From Halomonas llamarensis (GTDB lineage Bacteria; Pseudomonadota; Gammaproteobacteria; Pseudomonadales; Halomonadaceae): 64,000 nt of DNA. The stretch is from positions 1 to 64,000 of the forward strand of contig NZ_JAMJPJ010000006.1 of NCBI RefSeq assembly GCF_023555005.1, given 5' to 3'. Shown here one piece after another: positions 50,335 through 58,815 of this stretch. Every line of letters begins with the position of its first letter. Within the stretch, counting starts at the first letter, position 1. The notes under the pieces were generated by a model. The model made no database searches, was not told where the DNA came from, and worked only from the letters and a program-made list of their open reading frames with translations. Both the position numbers and the translations under genes were made by a program.

Positions 50335-51168
50335 CTACTTAGCACGCGTACGGCGCAGTGACTGCGTCAGACGGTCTAGCAACATGGCCAGAATGACCAC
50401 GGCAATGCCAGCCTCAAAGCCGTCACCTGGGCGTAAGCGCTGAATGGCACGCCAGACTTCGCTACCCAAACCGTCGGCGCCGATCATCGCCGCAATAACG
50501 ACCATTGAGAGTGCCAACATAATGGTTTGGTTAACCCCTGCCATCACCGTTGGCAGTGACAGTGGTAGCTGAACTTTGAAGAGTTTTTGGCTACGCGTAG
50601 ACCCGTAAGCGTCAGCGGCTTCAATCAGCTCTACCGGCACCTGGCGAATACCTAGGGCGGTGAAGCGGATCGCTGGTGGCATGGAGAAAATCACCGTCGC
50701 AAAAATCGCTGATACCGAGCCAATGCCGAAAAAGGGAATTGCCGGGATCAAGTAAACAAACGCGGGCATGGTCTGCATGAAGTCAAGAATCGGCATGACC
50801 CCACGATAAAGCCGCTCGGATAGAGCTGCCCCAATCCCGACCGGGATCGCAATGACGATAGCGACGAGCGTGGCGATGACCACCAGCGTCAGCGTTTCGA
50901 TCATCGGATTCCAGAGCCCTAGGTTCCAAATCAGCGCCAGACCCGCCACAGCGCCGATCGCGAGGCGATACGACGAGGCGCGCCAGCACAAAATGGCGAT
51001 AAGCGCCATTAATGCCCATTCGGGTAGCCACATCAGCGCGTCGTTTAACGCCTCAATGCCAGTTTGGGTAACGCGTGAAATAGCCCGAGTGACGACCGAG
51101 TATTCGCTGGTGAGCCAGTTTAGGCCGCCTTCAATCCAATCGCCCAGTGGGATGCGTGTGATTTCCAT
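50335..51168 (-). CDS. opuAB: Glycine-betaine ABC permease (ProW/OpuAB type)
   Basis: A 277-residue inner-membrane permease with about six or seven helices. The transport-domain signature is the stretch PVELIEAADAYGSTRSQKLF (EAA loop) and PAFVYLIPAIPFFGIG. Its ATG overlaps the ATPase stop by one base. The N-terminal amphipathic segment is shorter than in E. coli ProW and closer to OpuAB. It works with the ATPase and binding protein to import betaine under osmotic stress. Confidence 0.93.
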   Translation of the reverse strand: MEITRIPLGDWIEGGLNWLTSEYSVVTRAISRVTQTGIEALNDALMWLPEWALMALIAILCWRASSYRLAIGAVAGLALIWNLGLWNPMIETLTLVVIATLVAIVIAIPVGIGAALSERLYRGVMPILDFMQTMPAFVYLIPAIPFFGIGSVSAIFATVIFSMPPAIRFTALGIRQVPVELIEAADAYGSTRSQKLFKVQLPLSLPTVMAGVNQTIMLALSMVVIAAMIGADGLGSEVWRAIQRLRPGDGFEAGIAVVILAMLLDRLTQSLRRTRAK

Positions 51169-52370
51169 TATTTATCTCCTGCGCGTGCCAGTTCGCCTAA
51201 AACGGCGCCTTTCACCACGACGCCAAGTAGCCGCTGTTCTTCATCGACCACGGCGATGGGGAAACTTTTGTCGCTAAACATCGCGAACAAGTTTTGTAGC
51301 GGTTCATCTGGCGTTACGCGGCGAAAATCTTGGGTCAAGTAATTCGCAATGCTGTCGGCGCCGTCCTCGATGGCTTTGCTGGCCGCATCCACTTCCAAAA
51401 GCCCCACTAACTTACGGTTGCTATCGGTTACGTAGATGGAATCCATGGTGTTGTCGCGCATTTTGCGTAATGCCGTGCGTGGGCCGTCACCTTCACGTGC
51501 GGTGGAGCGCACTTTGCGCATGGCGTTTTCGGCGGTAAGAATGCGCGACATGTCGACGCCTTCGATAAAGCGCCGCACGTAGTCATCGGCAGGCTTAGTG
51601 AGAATTTCTTCAGGCGTGCCGATTTGCACAATCTCGCCGTCTTTCAACAGCACGATACGGTCGCCAATGTTCAGCGCTTCGTCCAAATCGTGGGTGATGA
51701 AAACCGTGGTTTTCTTCGTTCTGGCCTGCAGCTGAATGAGCTCTTCTTGCATGTCTTTACGAATGAGCGGATCGAGTGCCGAAAAGGCTTCATCCATCAG
51801 CAAAACGCTGGCATCGTTAGCCAATGCACGCGCAAGCCCTACACGCTGTTGCATCCCGCCCGATAGCTGGTCGGGGTACGCGTCTTCCCAGCCTTCGAGC
51901 CCCACTTGCGTGAGCGAATCTTGGGCGATTTTTTGCCGTTCGGTTTTATCGACGCCTCGGATTTCCAGACCAAACTCGGCGTTTTGCCGCACCGTCCGGT
52001 GGGGAAAAAGCGCAAAGTTCTGGAATACCATCGAAAAATGACGGCGGCGGCAATCGAGTAGCGCTTTCTCGCTTAACGCGGGAATATTTTCGCCGTCAAT
52101 GATGATCTCGCCTTCGGTGGTATCAATCAGGCGATTGAGGCAGCGGATTAGCGTGGATTTGCCAGAGCCGGATAGCCCCATGATCACTAAGAGCTCGCCT
52201 TCATAGACATCGAAGTCGATGTTAGAAAGGCCGAGGGTTAATCCGGTTTGGTCGAAAATTTCCGAGCGCTTAAGGCCTTGATTGCGTAGCTCCAGCCCCT
52301 TTTTAGGGTTTTTGCCGAAGACCTTGCTTAAACCGCGCACCTGAATTTTGACGTTACGTGTCTCGTCCAT
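51168..52370 (-). CDS. opuAA: Glycine-betaine ABC ATPase with C-terminal CBS domains (ProV/OpuAA type)
   Basis: A 400-residue ATPase, the same length as E. coli ProV. Walker A is MGLSGSGKST, the signature QLSGGMQQRVGLARAL, Walker B VLLMDEAFSALDP, and the H loop VFITHDLDEAL. A CBS pair fills about residues 285-395 (DSIYVTDSNRKLVGLL, then PIAVVDEEQRLLGVV). In OpuA such domains gate transport by ionic strength. It is the first gene of the minus-strand osmoprotection block, preceded by a 408-base regulatory region. Confidence 0.94.
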   Translation of the reverse strand: MDETRNVKIQVRGLSKVFGKNPKKGLELRNQGLKRSEIFDQTGLTLGLSNIDFDVYEGELLVIMGLSGSGKSTLIRCLNRLIDTTEGEIIIDGENIPALSEKALLDCRRRHFSMVFQNFALFPHRTVRQNAEFGLEIRGVDKTERQKIAQDSLTQVGLEGWEDAYPDQLSGGMQQRVGLARALANDASVLLMDEAFSALDPLIRKDMQEELIQLQARTKKTTVFITHDLDEALNIGDRIVLLKDGEIVQIGTPEEILTKPADDYVRRFIEGVDMSRILTAENAMRKVRSTAREGDGPRTALRKMRDNTMDSIYVTDSNRKLVGLLEVDAASKAIEDGADSIANYLTQDFRRVTPDEPLQNLFAMFSDKSFPIAVVDEEQRLLGVVVKGAVLGELARAGDK

Positions 52371-52380
52371 CGGCTATGCC

Positions 52381-52409
52381 TTTATCAGTAGAAAATTTAT
52401 CAGTAGAAA
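52381..52409. repeat. Direct repeat TTTATCAGTAGAAA x2 in the opuAA leader
   Basis: Two perfect 14-base copies start at 52381 and 52396 (15-base period). They lie 11-39 bases upstream of the opuAA start codon, so they are probably transcribed as part of the leader. Confidence 0.9.
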
Positions 52410-52474
52410 CTGTCGCCAGTTGAAGAAAAGTCGCCATGCCTTGACCGATGAGCCGCCGTCAAACCGCAAATAAT

Positions 52475-52505
52475 CGACGCTAGCCTTATGCAAAGACTAG
52501 CGTCG
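52475..52505. repeat. 9-bp perfect inverted repeat upstream of the betaine ABC operon
   Basis: CGACGCTAG (52475-52483) and CTAGCGTCG (52497-52505) enclose 13 bases. No T tail follows on either strand, so an operator or leader hairpin is more likely than a terminator. Confidence 0.6.
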
Positions 52506-52778
52506 TATTATCAGTTCATCATAAGTAAAAAAGGCATGAAGTCTGTTTAAATTATTATCGGCAATTATACATAAGTGATGGCAAACTTCCACAAAGTGCC
52601 ATGTATGCCTACTGTATCGCATCACTATGCGCTATTGGCGGGAAGGTTAGCGTTTACTTAGCTTGCGGCTTTAAACGCTAAAGCGCTTTTGGGTTCTCAT
52701 CGGGGAGTCAATAAATGCCACCCTCTACCAAAGGGCGAAGTCGTTGCTGGTCACTTCGGCCATGTCCTTCAGCTCAGC

Positions 52779-53654
52779 TCACACCAACAGCGCCAGCAGA
52801 ATCGGCAGATAGATGAGCGCCAACAGGGTCGAGCAAAAGACGAGGCTTGCCACGTAAGCTGGCTCGCGGCCTGATTTCTGAGCAAACAGGTAGTTGAACA
52901 CCGCCACCGGCATGCTCATTTGCAGCACCAAAATGCTCTGTGCCATCGGCAAAAGGCCAAGCGCCTGGCCGATAAGCCAAGCGACGGCTGCGGCAAGGGG
53001 GATGCGCACGAGGCTGAAACCAACGCCCGAGCGCAGACTTTTCACCTGGATGCTAGCAAGCGAGACGCCAAGAGTGATCAGCATCAGCGGCACGGTAAAG
53101 CCGGACATCAAATCCACACTGTTAGCGAGCCACAATGGGAGCGAGGTGTCGGTGAGCAGCAGCGCCATGGCGATCACGATGGCGTAAACCGTGGGGGTTT
53201 TGGCTAAGGCTTTGAGAGGGTTGCCTCGGCTTGCGAGAACGGTGCCGAGGGTGAACTGAAAAAGTGAAACGGTCACCATCACGGTAATGCCGTAGGCAAA
53301 TCCCGCGCTGCCAAACGCGTAAAGCACCACGGGCAAACCCATGTTGCCGGTGTTGGGGTACATCATGGGTGCCAGCAACACGCGCCAGTCATGGCGTAAC
53401 AGCTTGGCGACGGCAAAGGTCGCCGCGGCCATGCTCACCATCACCAAGGCGGTTGCCAACATCGTGCGCCCGAAGCCACTGGCGTCAATTTCCGCGCCGC
53501 TTAGGGAGGCCAAAACGAGAGCCGGTGTGCCGATGTTAAACACCAGGCGCGTGACAAAATCGACCGGGTAAGGGTGGCCTAAACGCACCCAGGTAAAGCC
53601 CAGCCCAGCACCGGCGAGAACAGGTGCCATGACGGCAAAGAGTTCAGCAAGCAT
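52779..53654 (-). CDS. AEC-family (auxin efflux carrier-like) transporter
   Basis: A 291-residue membrane protein with about ten helices in two halves. Recognisable features are the N-terminal MAPVLAGAGLGFTWVRLG, PMMYPNTGNMGLPVVLYAFG in the middle (20 residues) and MSMPVAVFNYLFAQKSG near the end. Bacterial AEC proteins move dicarboxylates such as malate or other organic anions; the substrate here is unknown. The start at 53654 has TTGGAGG upstream. It follows the LysR gene by 64 bases on the same strand. Confidence 0.88.
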   Translation of the reverse strand: MLAELFAVMAPVLAGAGLGFTWVRLGHPYPVDFVTRLVFNIGTPALVLASLSGAEIDASGFGRTMLATALVMVSMAAATFAVAKLLRHDWRVLLAPMMYPNTGNMGLPVVLYAFGSAGFAYGITVMVTVSLFQFTLGTVLASRGNPLKALAKTPTVYAIVIAMALLLTDTSLPLWLANSVDLMSGFTVPLMLITLGVSLASIQVKSLRSGVGFSLVRIPLAAAVAWLIGQALGLLPMAQSILVLQMSMPVAVFNYLFAQKSGREPAYVASLVFCSTLLALIYLPILLALLV

Positions 53655-53718
53655 GGCGCCTCCAAGCGCGGGCAACAGCGGGAAAGAGAATAACGAAGCG
53701 AGTTATTCTGCTGATGCC

Positions 53719-54693
53719 CTAGCGCTGATGCAACAAGGTTGGCGCAACCGCTGAGGTGCTTGGCACGGGAGATGTCGTGGTGGCTGTGGCATAACCGCTT
53801 TGCCAGTCGCGAGGGGTGGCATCGCGCAGCATGTTAAGCAGCGCTGAGACTTTGCGTGGCTGGTGACCATAGGCATACACCAAGGTGACGGGTAGCGCGT
53901 CCGGCTGCCAGTTCGGCAGGCAACAAATAAGTTCGCCTGGATGCGCAGCTTCGCGATTTGCTGCAAGCCAGTCGGGCATCAGGCCAATGCCCCGCCCGCG
54001 TGCGATCGCATCGGCATGCAGCATCATCTGGTTGACGCGGTAACGCGTCGGGGGCGGAGAGTAGTGGTAACTGCCATATTCACGATGGTGAAACTCAAGC
54101 CCGGCCTGCGTATCACCGAGCAGGTCGACCCAATCGTGCTGTACCAGCTCGCGGGGGTGAGTGAGGTCAGGACGATTGGCTAAATAGCTCGGCGAGGCAT
54201 AGAGGCGACGTGTCAGCCAACCCAAGCGCTCTTGGCGCAACGGTGTCTGGGGAAGTGGGCCTAGCCAGAGCGTTACCTGATGGGCATCGGGCGCGTGGGG
54301 TGGCGCATCGCAAGTGCGCAGCGTTACTGAGATGCCGGGATGTTCATCCATAAAGCGATAGATCAAGCGGCCAAGCCAGCCGCGCACCAGGCCGCTGTGG
54401 GTATGCACTTCCAGCTCACCGCTGACCTCGTGGCGGAGTGTATCCAGTGCGCTTTGGCTTTGCTCGGCCAAGTTCAACATTTGCCGACAGTAGCGATGAA
54501 ACAGCTCACCGGCCTCCGTCGGGATCAGCCGGTTGGCCTGGCGGCGCAGTAATGGTTGTCCCACGCGCTGCTCCAATTGGGAGATACGTCGGCTCAGTGT
54601 GGATTTCGCCAGCCCCAGTTGACGTGCGCTCTGGGTTAAGCTGCCGCTTGTCATCACGTCGGTAAACGCAGTGAGTTCGTCAAAATCGTGCAT
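53719..54693 (-). CDS. LysR-family transcriptional regulator
   Basis: A 324-residue LysR protein. The helix-turn-helix (about residues 1-60) includes SGSLTQSARQLGLAKSTLSRRISQLEQRVG (recognition part AKSTLSRRISQLE), and the effector domain spans about 90-295 (GRGIGLMPDWLA). The subgroup resembles the CrgA/AaeR-like regulators. The start is either ATG at 54693 or GTG at 54702. It is upstream of the AEC gene on the same strand and divergent from the TonB receptor, either of which may be its target. Confidence 0.9.
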   Translation of the reverse strand: MHDFDELTAFTDVMTSGSLTQSARQLGLAKSTLSRRISQLEQRVGQPLLRRQANRLIPTEAGELFHRYCRQMLNLAEQSQSALDTLRHEVSGELEVHTHSGLVRGWLGRLIYRFMDEHPGISVTLRTCDAPPHAPDAHQVTLWLGPLPQTPLRQERLGWLTRRLYASPSYLANRPDLTHPRELVQHDWVDLLGDTQAGLEFHHREYGSYHYSPPPTRYRVNQMMLHADAIARGRGIGLMPDWLAANREAAHPGELICCLPNWQPDALPVTLVYAYGHQPRKVSALLNMLRDATPRDWQSGYATATTTSPVPSTSAVAPTLLHQR

Positions 54694-54829
54694 GGTAGGC
54701 ACCGCAATGCTAGAAACAGCGGTATTGTGCCAGTATTATGGGTAAATAAAAATTATTGTGATTTGCTGTTGCGTGGAGTTGAACGCCCTGTCCCGCCTCG
54801 TGGTGCCTAAATTATGCGAACATTTAAAG

Positions 54830-54848
54830 ACTAATAGTTCTTATTAGT
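54830..54848. promoter_or_regulatory. 19-bp palindrome in the LysR/TonB-receptor intergenic region
   Basis: ACTAATA and TATTAGT flank five bases exactly symmetrically, 53 bases upstream of the receptor start. It could bind a dimeric regulator. It does not match the Fur consensus well. Confidence 0.5.
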
Positions 54849-54900
54849 TTTTAAGTTGATTGTTACCACTTAAAAACTATCACGCAACAGGGGGCCCCGC

Positions 54901-56865
54901 ATGCCGAAGCATCTTCGCAAAACATTATTGACCAGTGCCATTGCCGGTTTGATGTCACCACCGCTGCTCGCCCAGCAAGCCGAGTCGCTGGGCAATATGG
55001 TCGTCACGGCTTCGGGCTTCGAACAGCAGGTGGCTAATGCCCCAGCGTCTATCAGCGTGGTATCCCGTGAAGAGCTTGAGCGAGGCCATTATCAAAATAT
55101 CACTGATGCGCTGCGCGATGTGCCCGGAGTAATTGTCACCGGAGGAGGCGCCGGGGATCGTGGTCATGATATCTCTATCCGTGGAATGCCGTCCCAATAC
55201 ACGCTGATGTTAGTCGATGGCCGTCCGCAAAATTCCCGCGAGTCCCGGCCCAATGGAAGTGCTGGGTTTGAGCAAGACTGGCTCCCGCCGCTACAGTCTA
55301 TTGAGCGCATCGAAGTCGTGCGTGGACCCATGTCGACGCTTTACGGTTCAGATGCCATTGGTGGGGTCATCAACGTGATTACCCGCAAGGTCGCCCAGGA
55401 GTGGCGCGGTAATGTGCAGCTCGACGCTGTGCTTCAAGAAGACAGTGATTCCGGCGACAGCCGCCAGGCCAATTTTTATCTCAGCGGCCCCCTGGTCGGG
55501 GATCGGTTAGGGCTTCAGCTCTATGGCCGTACATCTCAGCGTGATGAAGACAATATTCTTAACGGCTACGAAGATAAAAGCCTGCAAAGTGTGACGGCAC
55601 GGTTCAGCCTTGCCGCCTCAAAAAAACATGACTTTACTTTTGAAGCCGGTATCACGGAGCAAGAGCGCGAATCGTTGATGGGTAACTCAGCGCCATCAGA
55701 GGGCTGCCGCTTCGGCTGTGAAGACAGCTTTAACGAATTTACCCATCAGCATGTGGCGCTAACGCACAGCGGCCGTTTCGATTGGGGTACCAGTGAGAGC
55801 TACATTCAGCGTGAGCGCAGCGATAACAAATCGCGAGATATTGAAATCACCAACACCACCGCAAAAACCAGCGCGGTCATTCCGCTAGGTATGCATATGG
55901 TGACGGTAGGGGCCAACTACGAGGAAGAGTCACTTGAAGATAGTACGACGAACAGACTGCCTGATTCTGATCGTAGTGAGATTGAGAATAGCCAATGGGC
56001 AGTTTTCGTTGAAGATGAATGGATGTTGACGCAGTCCTGGGCATTGACCGGTGGTTTACGTGTCGATGACGACGATAATTACGGCAGCCACCTCAGCCCG
56101 CGCCTTTACAGCGTGTGGAGCATGACCCCTGACTGGACATTGAAAGGTGGCGTCTCGACCGGCTACCGCTCACCAAGCTTGCGTGAGATCACCCCTGATT
56201 GGGGGCAGGTTAGTCGCGGGGGTAACATCTACGGTAATCCTGATCTTGAACCCGAAACGTCGCTTAATAAAGAACTTGCGCTGTTGTACGCCAACGAAGC
56301 CGGTCTAAACGCAAGCCTGACGGTGTTCCACAATGATTTTGACGACAAAATCACCCGCATTGCGTGCCCCATCGACATTTGTACCGATGGCAAAAACATG
56401 TTTGGCAGCGACCCGACTTACCGAGTCAACGTCGATGAGGCCGTTACCCAAGGGGTAGAGGCGAGTTTTGCCGCGCTGCTCAGCGATACCTTAGCGCTAA
56501 CTGCCAGCTATACCTTTACCGATTCTGAGCAGAAAAGCGGCGAGTACAAAGGCGAACCGCTTACTCAACTGCCACGCCACCAGGTATCAGCGTCGCTGGA
56601 CTGGCAGGTGTCCGGCAAGCTAAGCCAGTGGACCAAAGTGACCTATCGCGGTGAAGAAAGCCAGCCCAACACTGGGCCTTCGCAACGCGCGACGGTCGCG
56701 CCATCCTACACCGTCGTGGATACCGGCGTTGGTTACCAGCTAAATAAAACGACCCAACTGAACGCGGGTATCTATAACCTCTTTGACGAATCGATCAACT
56801 ACGACGAGTACGGTTATGTAGAAGATGGTCGCCGGGTTTGGCTGGGGCTGAACGTGGCCTTCTGA
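54901..56865 (+). CDS. TonB-dependent siderophore receptor (FepA/CirA type)
   Basis: A 654-residue outer-membrane receptor. It has a signal peptide (about 1-25), a TonB-box-like MVVTASG, a plug domain (about 40-160, with DALRDVPGVIVTGGGAG, ISIRGMPSQYTLMLVDGRP and VRGPMSTLYGSDAIGGVINVI, cited in part) and a 22-strand-type barrel ending in the required aromatic residue (NVAF). It is closest in character to catecholate receptors. A pair of cysteines in an extracellular loop (GCRFGCED) is also typical. It ends at a terminator and converges with the Lrp-type regulator. It shares a long C-terminal similarity with the truncated receptor at 62.2 kb. Confidence 0.92.
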   Translation: MPKHLRKTLLTSAIAGLMSPPLLAQQAESLGNMVVTASGFEQQVANAPASISVVSREELERGHYQNITDALRDVPGVIVTGGGAGDRGHDISIRGMPSQYTLMLVDGRPQNSRESRPNGSAGFEQDWLPPLQSIERIEVVRGPMSTLYGSDAIGGVINVITRKVAQEWRGNVQLDAVLQEDSDSGDSRQANFYLSGPLVGDRLGLQLYGRTSQRDEDNILNGYEDKSLQSVTARFSLAASKKHDFTFEAGITEQERESLMGNSAPSEGCRFGCEDSFNEFTHQHVALTHSGRFDWGTSESYIQRERSDNKSRDIEITNTTAKTSAVIPLGMHMVTVGANYEEESLEDSTTNRLPDSDRSEIENSQWAVFVEDEWMLTQSWALTGGLRVDDDDNYGSHLSPRLYSVWSMTPDWTLKGGVSTGYRSPSLREITPDWGQVSRGGNIYGNPDLEPETSLNKELALLYANEAGLNASLTVFHNDFDDKITRIACPIDICTDGKNMFGSDPTYRVNVDEAVTQGVEASFAALLSDTLALTASYTFTDSEQKSGEYKGEPLTQLPRHQVSASLDWQVSGKLSQWTKVTYRGEESQPNTGPSQRATVAPSYTVVDTGVGYQLNKTTQLNAGIYNLFDESINYDEYGYVEDGRRVWLGLNVAF

Positions 56866-56923
56866 TATCTGATGAGCCAGTGAGTGCTATAGCGCCATGA
56901 GCGCAGCGGGGGCAACGTTAACT

Positions 56924-56942
56924 AAACGGCTCCCCGTTTTTT
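56924..56942 (+). terminator. Rho-independent terminator after the TonB receptor gene
   Basis: AAACGG-CTCC-CCGTTT followed by further T residues, 59 bases after the receptor stop. Confidence 0.75.
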
Positions 56943-56980
56943 ATGGCGATAGCACCGCGTTAAGCCCTTGCCAGCAATCC

Positions 56981-57448
56981 TCAAGGTGTGACCTTAAGGG
57001 GGCCACCCACCTTTAAGCTATTCATGGCAACCTGGCTGGCAATATCACGTATGCCCTCCATTGGACTGACGGTGGTGGAGAGAAAGTGAGATAGCTCGGC
57101 GAGGTCCGCAACCACAACCTTAAGAATAAAATCATGGTTGCCGGTCACTGTGTAGCAGTCAATGACCTCATCTCGCGATAGCAACGTCGCGACTGCATCT
57201 TTGGGTGAGGTCATATGCCCCTTATCAATCGAGAGAAAAATAAAGGCGGTTACCTTGAGGTCCAGCGCCTCTGGGTCAATTCGTAACGCGTGGCCCTGGA
57301 TAATGCCAGTTTCTTCAAGGCGAGCGATGCGCCGAGAGCACTGGCTTGGCGATAAGTTTACCTTCTCGGCTAGAGAGGCAAGGATTAGGCGGGCATCCCG
57401 TTGTAGGGCATGAAGAATCCAGCGATCAAAACGGTCGAGTGGTTCCAT
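56981..57448 (-). CDS. kynR: Lrp/AsnC-family regulator, probable KynR
   Basis: A 155-residue Lrp-type protein with an N-terminal helix-turn-helix (about 5-60, VNLSPSQCSRRIARLEETGII) and a C-terminal RAM ligand domain (about 70-140, YTVTGNHDFILKVVV). Lrp/AsnC members sense amino acids. It is divergent from kynureninase, the position of KynR of Pseudomonas aeruginosa, which activates the kyn genes with kynurenine as effector. The assignment rests on context plus family. Confidence 0.82.
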   Translation of the reverse strand: MEPLDRFDRWILHALQRDARLILASLAEKVNLSPSQCSRRIARLEETGIIQGHALRIDPEALDLKVTAFIFLSIDKGHMTSPKDAVATLLSRDEVIDCYTVTGNHDFILKVVVADLAELSHFLSTTVSPMEGIRDIASQVAMNSLKVGGPLKVTP

Positions 57449-57464
57449 TCTTAATTCAAGGCCT

Positions 57465-57489
57465 TTTTATGCAAAAAAATTGCATAAAA
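57465..57489. promoter_or_regulatory. Perfect 25-bp palindrome, candidate KynR operator
   Basis: TTTTATGCAA and TTGCATAAAA flank an A5 spacer, beginning 17 bases from the regulator's start and 93 bases before kynU. Ten-base perfect arms between a divergent Lrp-type regulator and its likely target are the best operator candidate in the window. Confidence 0.7.
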
Positions 57490-57581
57490 TACCTATTTCT
57501 CGCTGTGGAACACAAGTTATTCCCACTCTATTCCTTTTAGAATCAATGGCAGGTTCATTGATTGGTTAACTGGAGATGTCC

Positions 57582-58814
57582 ATGCCCCCTATTCCCGAAA
57601 GTGTCAGCGAGCTGGATCGTCACGATCCCCTGGCGCCGTTCAAGGCGCGTTTTGCCTTGCCTGAGGGTGTGCTTTATCTGGATGGCAACTCCCTGGGAGC
57701 TCAGCCTCTGGCGGCCCGAGATGCCCTTGCCGCGACTCGTGATCAGTGGCGAGATGAGTTGATTAAAGGGTGGAACCAGGGGTGGTTTGATGCGCCTGAG
57801 CGTTTGGGCGACCTGCTGGCACCTTTGATTAGTGCTGGGAAAAGTGAGGTGGTTGTAACTGACAACATCACCTTGAATATCTTCAAACTGCTTGGCTATA
57901 TCACGGAATTACAAGGCCGTTCGCGCCCAGTCATCCTGAGCGAAGGCGGTAACTTTCCGGCGGATGGTTATATTGCTCAAGGGTTTTGCCACTGCGCAGG
58001 TTTTGAGCATCAAGTGCTGCCGGAAGGTGGCGCACTTGCTGACTACCTTGATGACAGAGTGGCTGTCGTCGTGCTAAGTCAGGTGAATTATCGGACCGGG
58101 CGGCTACGGGATATGTCTGAGACAACCGCTTTGGTGCATGCACATGGCGCTGAGGTGGTGTGGGATCTTGCTCACTCTGCGGGTGCTCTCCCGGTAAACC
58201 TGCATGGCAGTGGTGCACGTTATGCGGTCGGCTGCACCTATAAGTATCTCAACGGTGGCCCTGGCGCGCCGGGGTTCCTGTATGTACATAGCGACCACCA
58301 GAACCGTGGCTGGCAGCCGCTTTCCGGCTGGCACGGCCATGCAGCGCCCTTTGCCTTCGATGGTGATTACGCTCCCGCTGCGGGAATGACCCGCTTTCGC
58401 ACAGGCACTCACTCAGCGTTGACCTATGCGCCTCTGGAAGCGTCTTTGCAGCTTTGGCAGGACGTCGACATGGCCGCGTTGAGGAAGAAAAGCCTGGCCT
58501 TGGGTGAATTGTTCCGAGACTGCCTGACCGATCTCCTTGAGGCCGAAGGCATCGACGATATCACGATGCCCCAAGAAGAACGCGGTAGCCAAGTGGCCTT
58601 CATTCACCGTGAACATGGCTATGCCATCGTACAGGCGCTGATCGCCCGTGGCGTGATCGGCGACTATCGGGAACCCGGGTTAATGCGCTTTGGGTTTACA
58701 CCGCTTTATCTGAGCTATGCGGATGTCTGGCAGGCAGCTCAGCACTTCCGTGAAGTCGTAGAAAGCCGCGAGTACCTGGAGGCACGCTTCCAGATTCGCT
58801 CAGAGGTGACCTGA
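57582..58814 (+). CDS. kynU: KynU, kynureninase
   Basis: PLP hydrolase splitting kynurenine to anthranilate and alanine. The 410-residue protein begins near LDRHDPLAPFKARFALPEGV (family start), has YLDGNSLGA, the Asp of the cofactor in VVWDLAHSAGALPV and the PLP Lys in CTYKYLNGGPGAPGF. Two in-frame ATG codons are present; GGAG abuts the first (57576), so the second (57582) has better spacing. The formamidase gene follows after one base. Confidence 0.95.
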   Translation: MPPIPESVSELDRHDPLAPFKARFALPEGVLYLDGNSLGAQPLAARDALAATRDQWRDELIKGWNQGWFDAPERLGDLLAPLISAGKSEVVVTDNITLNIFKLLGYITELQGRSRPVILSEGGNFPADGYIAQGFCHCAGFEHQVLPEGGALADYLDDRVAVVVLSQVNYRTGRLRDMSETTALVHAHGAEVVWDLAHSAGALPVNLHGSGARYAVGCTYKYLNGGPGAPGFLYVHSDHQNRGWQPLSGWHGHAAPFAFDGDYAPAAGMTRFRTGTHSALTYAPLEASLQLWQDVDMAALRKKSLALGELFRDCLTDLLEAEGIDDITMPQEERGSQVAFIHREHGYAIVQALIARGVIGDYREPGLMRFGFTPLYLSYADVWQAAQHFREVVESREYLEARFQIRSEVT

Positions 58815-58815
58815 T

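Larger units (their letters stand above)
52371..52778. other. Gene-free 408-base region upstream of the betaine ABC operon
   Basis: No coding frame of note. It is AT-richer than its surroundings and holds two copies of a 14-base repeat close to the opuAA start, a 9-bp inverted repeat and, on the minus strand, a TATAAT (plus-strand 52564-52569) that could be a -10 element without a good -35 match. The region presumably carries the osmotically controlled promoter of the operon. Confidence 0.7.

Noticed and set aside
54745-54757. AATAAAAATTATT as a Fur box upstream of the TonB receptor
   Set aside because: It is simply AT-rich with only five-base arms and lacks the GATAAT hexamers.
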